Positions 1-5,577 of a stretch of DNA of 7,908 nt are shown piece by piece. The position numbers and the translations under genes were made by a program. The first letter of the stretch is position 1. Every line of letters starts with the position of its first letter. Origin of the DNA: CAMBDR01 sp046597185 (GTDB lineage: Bacteria > Pseudomonadota > Gammaproteobacteria > Burkholderiales > Burkholderiaceae_D); assembly GCA_046597185.1 (NCBI GenBank), contig JBKJLF010000292.1, positions 1 to 7,908 on the forward strand, given 5' to 3'. The notes under the pieces are model-generated. The model was not told where the DNA came from, ran no database searches, and was given only the letters and a program-made list of their open reading frames with translations.

Positions 1-604
1 AAGCTATAATAACTGGCCACAGAAGGCGCAATCCTGGACGGTTATAGCCCCCGCTCTCACCCCGGAAAGCTATAATCCCAGTTGCAGCAGGCCAATCAAA
101 CCCAAGGTTATAGCCCCCGCTCTCACCCCGGAAAGCTATAATCAGGCAGGCAGGAGGACGGCAGGGAAGGCAGTTATAGCCCCCGCTCTCACCCCGGAAA
201 GCTATAATCACCTTTTCGCCAGGTCGCACACGCAGGCTGTTATAGCCCCCGCTCTCACCCCGGAAAGCTATAATAACTGGCCACAGAAGGCGCAATCCTG
301 GTCGGTTATAGCCCCCGCTCTCACCCCGGAAAGCTATAATGTCATGGTGGCCGTGGCCGTCACCGACCGCGTTATAGCCCCCGCTCTCACCCCGGAAAGC
401 TATAATGTGCCAACCTGCTTGCCCTGGCACAAGACTGTTATAGCCCCCGCTCTCACCCCGGAAAGCTATAATCGTGGTGCAGGCGTAAGCGGCGGGTACA
501 CCGTTATAGCCCCCGCTCTCACCCCGGAAAGCTATAATACTGCCCAAGGCAACGTCGCCGACCAGGGCGTTATAGCCCCCGCTCTCACCCCGGAAAGCTA
601 TAAT
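1..604 (+). CRISPR. Type II-C CRISPR array, distal part entering from the left edge
   Basis: Direct repeats of 36 bp occur with a strict 66-bp period at 41-76, 107-142, 173-208, 239-274, 305-340, 371-406, 437-472, 503-538 and 569-604. Bases 1-10 are the last 10 bases of a further repeat cut by the window edge. All complete repeats look identical; they begin GTTATAGCCCCCGC and end GGAAAGCTATAAT. The nine spacers are all exactly 30 bp (11-40, 77-106, 143-172, 209-238, 275-304, 341-370, 407-436, 473-502, 539-568). The layout closely resembles the N. meningitidis II-C repeat (GTTGTAGC...GCTACAAT). The strand is set by the tracrRNA anti-repeat at 5170-5205, which is complementary to the + strand repeat. 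The array therefore reads toward, and convergent with, the cas operon. The other end, with any leader, lies outside the window. Confidence 0.98.
31..604 (+). promoter_or_regulatory. Repeat-embedded -10 boxes, one per repeat (putative crRNA promoters)
   Basis: The last six bases of every repeat are a perfect sigma-70 -10 box, TATAAT (for example 71-76, 137-142, 203-208, and finally 599-604), preceded by AGC. In N. meningitidis the repeat ends TGCTACAAT and each repeat is known to promote transcription of the spacer after it. Here the TG of the extended -10 is AG, but the hexamer is perfect. There is no recognisable -35, since that position falls in the C-run. A start about 7 nt after the box would fall at spacer base 7 and leave a 24-nt guide, the length known for N. 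meningitidis crRNAs. Promoter activity is inferred. Confidence 0.55.
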
Positions 605-610
605 GCATCA

Positions 611-662
611 TTCGCAAGCGGTTGTTTTCACACAGAAAACAGCCGCTTGCGAAGTTTTTTTT
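611..662 (+). terminator. Intrinsic terminator closing the CRISPR array
   Basis: A 19-bp stem is formed by 611-629 and 635-653. It is fully paired apart from one G-T wobble, with loop ACACA (630-634), and is followed by one G and a run of eight T (655-662). It starts 6 bp after the last repeat and reads in the array direction. On the opposite strand the hairpin is not followed by a T-run, so it should act in one direction only. It would shield the convergent cas genes from antisense transcription from the array. Confidence 0.93.
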
Positions 663-668
663 AGCCCG

Positions 669-1001
669 TCAAAAGAGCAACATTTGATCTGCATTGACCT
701 TTTTTTCCTGATAATTTCGCTCGCCAACCAACAACTTCATCCCCACAAATTGGCGCTCGCTGATTTGTAAATAGCGAATTGAGCCCTCTTTCGGCAAATT
801 TGCAACAAGCCGCTTCAAATGTTTTTCCATATCGTCATTGCCCGTAACCAACCGGGCATACACCGACCATTGCAGCATATCATAGCCCTCCGTCAGCAAA
901 AACCGCCGGAACAAAGTATACGCCCGCCGCTCAGCTTTGGTAACCACGGGCAAATCAAAAAAGACCATCAGGCGCATATATCGGCGGGTTTCCTGGCTCA
1001 T
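669..1001 (-). CDS. cas2: CRISPR-associated endoribonuclease/integration subunit Cas2 (type II-C)
   Basis: The 110-aa product has the usual Cas2 length. Cas2 is the small dimeric ferredoxin-fold protein that bridges two Cas1 dimers in the spacer integration complex. The first beta strand carries the hallmark Asp in VFFDLP (D16), and the remainder (YTLFRRFL, then YARLV, later SIRYLQIS) fits the family pattern. The start is fixed by a 4-nt ATGA overlap with the cas1 stop codon, which suggests translational coupling. A Shine-Dalgarno-like GAGGA lies about 12 nt upstream inside cas1, rather far away. It is the last gene of the cas operon. The stop is 6 bp from the T-run of the array terminator, and no terminator for the cas transcript is visible in between. 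Confidence 0.96.
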   Translation of the reverse strand: MSQETRRYMRLMVFFDLPVVTKAERRAYTLFRRFLLTEGYDMLQWSVYARLVTGNDDMEKHLKRLVANLPKEGSIRYLQISERQFVGMKLLVGERNYQEKKVNADQMLLF

Positions 1002-1927
1002 TGTTCAAAAAAATCCTCTTGCTTTGGCGGCGTACTCTTACGCCAACATGGCAATACCAAATCCTGCGTACCGGTATCACCCAAAATGCGTACCAGACTC
1101 TGCACACTCGCATCAATACCAGCCAAAGCACTACAACGCCCCTCTTGGTATAACAACGCATGGTCTTGATGCAGCACCGCCACGACCGTCCCCTTCTGCT
1201 GCGCCGTGAGTTCAGCCGCCAATTCATGCGGAAACGAACGCAAAATATAGGCATCCAATAAAGGCCGCCACGGTTCAATAAAATCATCCGCCAAATTGAA
1301 TGCATTTAGCTCATTGCAGTGGTGCAAACCAAACGCAGGCAACAAGCCATAACCACAAAGGGTGCGTGCCAACGCCGCACGTAACACTGCGTAGCCGTAG
1401 TTAAGCGCCGCATTGTAAAACCGCACTTGCCCACGATGGAAACCCGCCCCAAATAAGGCCGGAAAATAAACCCGCGCAGCTTGCGCTTCAAAATTTTCCG
1501 GGTCGCCCGAGCGTACCTTACTCGCAAGCGCGTTCAGGCGCGAAGCTTCGCCCAAACCAAATTGTTGCAATACATCAGCCTGGTTAATTATTTTCTGTCT
1601 GACAATGCGTTGCCATAAACGCTTTTGCTGTGGCGCAGAAAGCGCCAATTGCGCCCGCATGACTTTCAAAGCACGGCTATGCGGCAAAAACGGCACCAAC
1701 ACCCCATTGGGATGATGATCGCTCCCAACAGTCAATACCGCTATCTGCTCTTGCGCCAAGGCACCCAACAATGCCGCCGTTAAATTGATCTGCGGCTGAT
1801 CCAGTACCAGTACAGATATGTCTTCCAACGGCACCTGCGCCTTGCCTTGCTCCTGCTCTATTTGCAATGCACTATGCGCCAACGACAAGCGCGCTGGCTG
1901 ACTCACCACAACACTACGCCAGCCCAT
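998..1927 (-). CDS. cas1: CRISPR-associated integrase Cas1 (type II-C)
   Basis: The 309-aa Cas1 is the metal-dependent integrase that, with Cas2, inserts new spacers at the array. The N-terminal beta-rich domain covers about residues 1-85, with ISVLVLDQPQINLT as the typical early core, and the alpha-helical catalytic domain follows. The three metal ligands can be placed: E147 in the stretch GDPENFEAQAARVYF, H203 in GLHHCNELNAFNLADD, and E218 in DDFIEPWRP. All are intact, so the enzyme looks active. The gene starts 3 nt after the cas9 stop. An AAGGGG Shine-Dalgarno sequence (1934-1939 on the opposite strand) sits inside the end of cas9, 6 nt before the ATG. Its stop overlaps the cas2 start by 4 nt. 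A T7 run encodes FF just before the C-terminus. Confidence 0.98.
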   Translation of the reverse strand: MGWRSVVVSQPARLSLAHSALQIEQEQGKAQVPLEDISVLVLDQPQINLTAALLGALAQEQIAVLTVGSDHHPNGVLVPFLPHSRALKVMRAQLALSAPQQKRLWQRIVRQKIINQADVLQQFGLGEASRLNALASKVRSGDPENFEAQAARVYFPALFGAGFHRGQVRFYNAALNYGYAVLRAALARTLCGYGLLPAFGLHHCNELNAFNLADDFIEPWRPLLDAYILRSFPHELAAELTAQQKGTVVAVLHQDHALLYQEGRCSALAGIDASVQSLVRILGDTGTQDLVLPCWRKSTPPKQEDFFEQ

Positions 1928-1930
1928 ACG

Positions 1931-4900
1931 CTACCCCTTACGCCGCGCAAGCGGCTGCCGTGTTTCTGGCTTGGCACGATACAAACGGCCCAACACATCA
2001 ACATGATATTTTTCAATACTCGCCACCGTTTTGATGCCAATGCCGCGCATCAAACCATTTTTTCCGATACTTTGATTTCGATCATGCGCCCACAAACTAA
2101 TCGCAGCAACGCTACGATCCAAACCGCCAAAATATCCTTCTTTGCTTGGCTTGCCCTTGCCATATCGTACAACCACCCAATCATTCGGGTGCAAGCTAAA
2201 ACAAAAGGTATAGCTATCATCCATCAATAACCAATCGCGCTCTAATTTGTCCGGTATGATCGCGTAATTCGGTAAAACCGCTTTCACCAAATCCGACACA
2301 TACAAGGGTACGGCGAAAAATTTCCCCTTCCGGGTAAAAATATCAACCCGTAACATACTACCGTTGTTGGCAACCCCACCGCGCACCTCAATGCCACTGG
2401 CTTGGGTGCTCAATAGTTTTACGCTTCGAACCTGTGGCGCAATTCTTTCGGGCGAACCCGGTTTATATAAGGGTTCGGCAAAGGCTTTTTTCCCATCATC
2501 TTTATGCTTGATTAAACGCTCTTCAATCGCAGCAATAAGGCTGGCGTTGCGCGCATCGCCATAGCCAACAATGTTTTCAAGGTCTTTTAACTTTAACGCC
2601 GAAAGCGGGGTTTTCACGGCACTCTGGCCGGGCGCGCCACTCGCCATGGAGCGGATAGTATCCTGGTGCGCTTCACCCGCGCCACGCCGCAAGGGCGCAC
2701 GCGACACACGTATCGGCAACACCGGCATCTCGTCAACATAGCCGGGCAACGTGGCAAGTGCCGCTTGCGGGTCATCCGCCAGCCATGCCTTTAGCTCGCT
2801 ACGGAAATGTGGCCAGGGCATGGGAAATTCTGGCATCTGCCGCGTTGCCTTGCGAATTTCACCCGTCTCTGGATCAATATACCCATCACGCACCGCTTTT
2901 AACTCACCCGCACGCGAGTAATCGGCCATTTTTTTTACCATGCTGTGGCTGCAAGCTGCAATCACCGCCGCATCCATCGCATGATGTAAATCACCGTCTT
3001 GCCGCACCTTCAGCAACCCCCAACGTGCGCGCAAGTGGGCAGTTAATTGCCCACTCAAGACGACGCAGCGCCGCGCTTCTGGCTTATCGGGCGCGGCACT
3101 GCTCAATTGCAAATGGGTTTCCACCAGACTCTTAAAAGCGCGGCAAATATAGCGCGTATCGTTTAAATTGCGTTCTTTAAACTCGCTGCTTTCTTCCTCG
3201 CCAAAATTAACACGCAATAAGCGCTGCTTCTTGGCTTGCCTTAGCTTTTTATTCGCATTCACCCACGCCACAAATTGGCACCACCTGCTACTTTGATTCG
3301 CCCCATCCAAATATTCAAAGGGCGTGCGATTGCCCTTGTCCCGGTTCTCCGCCGTTAATACCAGCACCTTGTTATTTTGACTGTCATCAAAGCTGCGCGA
3401 ATAAGGCAAGGCATGATCAATTTCGGCATAACCTGGCTCAAATAAGCGGTGTAGGTCCATCCCACGCTGGCTATACGCGCTTTGCCCGTCTTGCTCGTGA
3501 TATAAGCGCATTTTCAGCAAATCCTGATTCTTGCTGTTTGGCTCCACGCCAAACTGCTGCCGAAACCGTTGTGCCGCTTTTTCCTTTTCATCGCGGAATT
3601 CTTGTTGTGCCCGCTCAATTTTTTTACGCTCATCATAAGGCCGCGCCAAATCACGCGCCAATTCAATATGGACGGCGGCTGGCGGGCCATATTGCCGGAC
3701 AATGGCATTGACCAGCTTACGCGCCTGGTTCAAAGCACGATACACCACCGGGTTGGGAAAATCAGCGCGCACAATCTCAGGCAATAGACATTGTTTGACG
3801 CTTTGCCCGACCAAATCACTATGATGCGCATAACCCGCCGCCTGTACGGCTTCATCATAACGCTGCCCTTGCTGCATAAAATCAAGCAGTTTGATGAGCG
3901 CTTTTTGCGATAAGCGGATAAATTCAGAAAACGAATACGCCAGTACGTGCTCGATTAAACCATCGGCAAAACCATTTTGCTGCAAATAAGCACGGCTTTC
4001 AGCATCATCTTTGAAGCAGGTGAGTGCGAAGGCCAAACAGTCGAGCTTGTCAGGATCAAGCCGCACCTGTAGCCAAGCATCTTTTTCGCCCGCGTCTTCA
4101 TAAATTTTACGCAACACATGAAAACCTTTGGCCTCAAATAAAACCGCATCCTCCGGATTTTTCCCATCGTGGCGGTAAGACAGGGCGGCAAAACGCTCAT
4201 CAGGCCCCAAAGCCCATTTGCTACGCAATTGTTTATAGGTCAGCTTGGTCAATTCAAATGGCAAATTGATGGCGATAGCACGCTCCCGGGCGTCAGGCTC
4301 GCGTTTGCGGCCCATACTGGTCAGGCGTAAATTATTGAGCTTGGTGAGCCAAACAAATTGCTCTGCCCTGAAACTGGCTTTGGGCGCACGAAACTCATTG
4401 GTCTCAAAGGTGCATTTACCCACCATCTTCAATAGTTCTTTGCCAGAGAGAGTCGGCTTGCGTGCCAGCAACAACGCTTCGCAGGCCGTCAACAAATCGG
4501 CACTGGCATGGACTTGGCCCAATTCCACCTGGCTGGCAAATAGTTGGCGCATTTCTGCGAGTAAATCATCTCGTGCAAACGTATGCTTATATGCACCAGC
4601 CTTGTTACGCTTGGCCACTTTAAATGCTTCATGCCGATAAGCGAGTTCACCCATGGTACGAAAACCAGACGCTTGCAATAAGGTACGGTTGCCATTGACG
4701 CCACTCAACATTTGCCCGACCTTTTCATCATCACGGGCTTCACTTTTCCGATTCGATTGAAAACCACGATGTTTAATGATGTGGTAGATGGCGCAAGCAA
4801 ATTCTTCAGCACTTAAAGCCCGGTCAAGCCCTTCAGCGCGCAAGCGCCAGGATGAGGTGGCACACAGTGGTAATGCTTGTTTTGCCATCAAACCGTGGCG

Positions 4901-5131
4901 CGTAAGCAGGCGCCGCAATCGCAACAAGCGGTGCGCGCGGCGACGCAGGCGACGACGCGTCGATTTGGCCTCACGCCAGGACACATTCAATGATTCACCA
5001 TTTTTTGGCTGTTCCGCTTTCTCAAATGCACGGACATACAAAGCCAGGATACGGGAGTCGGTCAAGAGTGCGGCACCTACCGAGGCCATGCCGATATCCA
5101 AACCCAATGTATAAGAAATATGCGCAACCAT
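1931..5131 (-). CDS. cas9: CRISPR-associated endonuclease Cas9, type II-C (Neisseria-like)
   Basis: This 1066-aa RNA-guided DNA endonuclease is near the 1082 aa of N. meningitidis Cas9 and similar to it along its length. Domains in order: RuvC-I with D12 in YTLGLDIGMASVG; an arginine-rich bridge helix at about 52-80; the REC lobe to about 460; RuvC-II with E490 in VHIELARDL; HNH with D572-H573 in EIDHALPYSRSFDD and N596 in TAENRDKGN; RuvC-III with H717 and D720 in DLHHAMDAAVIA; and the wedge/PAM-interacting region from about 840 to the end (KAFAEPLYK, SLHPNDW, IGKNG). All catalytic residues are present. The start at 5131 is supported by AAAGGA 5 nt upstream and by the short lead to RuvC-I. 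It is the first gene of the cas9-cas1-cas2 operon and diverges from the tracrRNA. Residues equivalent to the PAM readers of N. meningitidis Cas9 differ, so the PAM is probably different. Confidence 0.99.
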   Translation of the reverse strand: MVAHISYTLGLDIGMASVGAALLTDSRILALYVRAFEKAEQPKNGESLNVSWREAKSTRRRLRRRAHRLLRLRRLLTRHGLMAKQALPLCATSSWRLRAEGLDRALSAEEFACAIYHIIKHRGFQSNRKSEARDDEKVGQMLSGVNGNRTLLQASGFRTMGELAYRHEAFKVAKRNKAGAYKHTFARDDLLAEMRQLFASQVELGQVHASADLLTACEALLLARKPTLSGKELLKMVGKCTFETNEFRAPKASFRAEQFVWLTKLNNLRLTSMGRKREPDARERAIAINLPFELTKLTYKQLRSKWALGPDERFAALSYRHDGKNPEDAVLFEAKGFHVLRKIYEDAGEKDAWLQVRLDPDKLDCLAFALTCFKDDAESRAYLQQNGFADGLIEHVLAYSFSEFIRLSQKALIKLLDFMQQGQRYDEAVQAAGYAHHSDLVGQSVKQCLLPEIVRADFPNPVVYRALNQARKLVNAIVRQYGPPAAVHIELARDLARPYDERKKIERAQQEFRDEKEKAAQRFRQQFGVEPNSKNQDLLKMRLYHEQDGQSAYSQRGMDLHRLFEPGYAEIDHALPYSRSFDDSQNNKVLVLTAENRDKGNRTPFEYLDGANQSSRWCQFVAWVNANKKLRQAKKQRLLRVNFGEEESSEFKERNLNDTRYICRAFKSLVETHLQLSSAAPDKPEARRCVVLSGQLTAHLRARWGLLKVRQDGDLHHAMDAAVIAACSHSMVKKMADYSRAGELKAVRDGYIDPETGEIRKATRQMPEFPMPWPHFRSELKAWLADDPQAALATLPGYVDEMPVLPIRVSRAPLRRGAGEAHQDTIRSMASGAPGQSAVKTPLSALKLKDLENIVGYGDARNASLIAAIEERLIKHKDDGKKAFAEPLYKPGSPERIAPQVRSVKLLSTQASGIEVRGGVANNGSMLRVDIFTRKGKFFAVPLYVSDLVKAVLPNYAIIPDKLERDWLLMDDSYTFCFSLHPNDWVVVRYGKGKPSKEGYFGGLDRSVAAISLWAHDRNQSIGKNGLMRGIGIKTVASIEKYHVDVLGRLYRAKPETRQPLARRKG

Positions 5132-5154
5132 GGCTTTCCTTTACTGGTTATTCA

Positions 5155-5160
5155 GTTATA
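5155..5160 (-). promoter_or_regulatory. Candidate cas9 -10 box overlapping the tracrRNA -10
   Basis: On the minus strand these bases read TATAAC, five of six matches to the -10 consensus. A start about 7 nt downstream (near 5148) would give a cas9 leader of about 17 nt carrying the AAAGGA ribosome site. No good -35 is seen. The box shares 5157-5160 with the tracrRNA -10 on the other strand. An alternative is TACAAC within the reverse complement of the anti-repeat. The cas9 promoter is not settled. Confidence 0.3.
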
Positions 5161-5162
5161 AT
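5157..5162 (+). promoter_or_regulatory. tracrRNA promoter -10 box
   Basis: A perfect TATAAT, preceded by AGT, lies 7 nt before the anti-repeat, so transcription should start at about 5169-5170, exactly at the anti-repeat edge. The AG-N-TATAAT context is the same as at the end of the CRISPR repeats. No convincing -35 is present at 16-18 nt upstream (5134-5139 reads CTTTCC). Confidence 0.6.
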
Positions 5163-5169
5163 GATTTCT

Positions 5170-5205
5170 GTTGTAGCTTTCCGGGGTGAGAGCCGTCGCT
5201 ATAAT
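5170..5205 (+). repeat. tracrRNA anti-repeat (diverged copy of the CRISPR repeat, inverted)
   Basis: The reverse complement of these 36 bases matches the array repeat at 30 of 36 positions. Of the six differences, three (repeat positions 1, 33 and 36) still pair as G-U wobbles. The other three (positions 9, 10 and 12) cluster and would form the internal bulge typical of crRNA:tracrRNA duplexes. The uninterrupted match covers repeat positions 13-32. This ties the array, the tracrRNA and Cas9 together as one system. Confidence 0.96.
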
Positions 5206-5242
5206 AAGTACCAGTCTTTATGACTGTGTCGTATCCGAAAAA

Positions 5243-5277
5243 GCCCAGGGGGTTCGCCTTCTGGGCATTTTCTTTTT
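5243..5277 (+). terminator. Intrinsic terminator at the tracrRNA 3' end
   Basis: A 10-bp stem (5243-5252 with 5257-5266, including two G-T wobbles) closes a TTCG tetraloop and is followed by a T-rich tract at 5268-5277. In Cas9 systems of this type the terminal stem of the tracrRNA is also part of the RNA scaffold bound by Cas9. Confidence 0.9.
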
Positions 5278-5461
5278 ATGGCAAGTATATTTTTTGATTG
5301 TACCTCCCTCATTGAGCAAAAGCAGGCAAATCTTGATTTTCGTTGTATTATATTAACAAGTGCTAGTCTTTCCTAAAACTATTCCCAGCAAAATAAATGA
5401 TTTACGCGGCTTCTGATGATGAAGAACTCGTCTCGCAGGTACTTTATTTTTTGCGGCATCA

Positions 5462-5482
5462 AAATATATTGCAAATATATTT
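5462..5482. promoter_or_regulatory. AT-rich palindrome over the -35 region, candidate operator
   Basis: A perfect 8-bp inverted repeat, AAATATAT and ATATATTT, flanks TGCAA. It covers the -35 hexamer of the promoter at 5469-5497, where a bound repressor would block RNA polymerase. The natural candidate protein is the GntR/FCD regulator encoded at 6505-7164. The sequence does not match a GntR operator that I can name, and AT-rich palindromes can arise by chance. Confidence 0.35.
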
Positions 5483-5497
5483 AAGCCGAATTACAAT
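5469..5497 (+). promoter_or_regulatory. Sigma-70-type promoter for the hydroxyproline gene cluster
   Basis: TTGCAA (5469-5474, four of six matches to TTGACA) is separated by exactly 17 nt from TACAAT (5492-5497, five of six matches to TATAAT). The start would be near 5504, giving a leader of about 74 nt before the deaminase start at 5578. Confidence 0.6.
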
Positions 5498-5577
5498 ACC
5501 GCATCCGGCAACACTACATCGTCTTGCCTGGCATGATGTGTTCACTTAAACCCTCAAAACCTTGCAGGAGATGCGAA

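Larger units (their letters stand above)
5169..5277 (+). ncRNA. tracrRNA, divergent from cas9
   Basis: This small RNA pairs with the crRNA repeat to make the dual guide for Cas9; RNase III processes the duplex in known type II systems. The first part (5170-5205) is an anti-repeat complementary to the array repeat. It is followed by AAG and a short hairpin: CAGTC 5212-5216 pairs with GACTG 5222-5226 around TTTAT. An outer GTAC/GTAT pairing is possible at 5208-5211 with 5231-5234. A linker then leads into the terminator stem. The order matches the N. meningitidis tracrRNA, where GAGAACCGUUGCUACAAUAA corresponds to the GAGAGCCGTCGCTATAATAA seen at 5188-5207. The ends are inferred: the 5' end from the TATAAT at 5157-5162, the 3' end from the T-rich tract. 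Confidence 0.93.
5278..5577. other. AT-rich intergenic region between the CRISPR locus and the hydroxyproline genes
   Basis: These 300 bases hold no convincing gene. They are richer in A+T than the coding regions on both sides. The only supported signals are the promoter at 5469-5497, the palindrome at 5462-5482 and the ribosome site at 5566-5570. An open frame of 50 codons at 5397-5549 has no good ribosome site, overlaps the promoter and resembles nothing I recognise. No insertion sequence ends or target duplications are visible at the border of the cas module. Confidence 0.6.

Noticed and set aside
344..664. Open frame of 106 codons on the + strand with a repeated VIAPALTPESYN peptide
   Set aside because: It is the CRISPR array read through: the 66-bp period is divisible by three, so the repeat translates as the same peptide each time. 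There is no ribosome site.
1007..1013. T7 run at the end of cas1 as a possible frameshift site fusing Cas1 to Cas2
   Set aside because: In the cas2 frame a TGA stop lies just upstream of the cas2 ATG, so slippage could not give a fusion. The ATGA overlap explains the junction.
1847..5223. Several open frames of 60-130 codons opposite cas9 and cas1
   Set aside because: They lie wholly or mostly inside well-supported genes, have no family resemblance or ribosome sites, and are rich in residues typical of reversed coding strands.
1..5277. The CRISPR locus as a new type of defence system
   Set aside because: Gene content (cas9, cas1, cas2, tracrRNA, no csn2 or cas4), Cas9 length and domain order, repeat and tracrRNA form all match subtype II-C. 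Only details such as PAM residues and promoter layout are unusual.
5297..5302. Minus-strand TACAAT as a cas9 promoter upstream of the tracrRNA
   Set aside because: There is no acceptable -35 at 16-18 nt and the transcript would have to run antisense through the strong tracrRNA hairpins. Kept only as a remote alternative.
5524..5577. Upstream in-frame ATG extending the deaminase by 18 residues
   Set aside because: The extension is rich in Cys, Lys and Pro and unlike the family N-terminus, while a good AGGAG lies 7 nt before the ATG at 5578.
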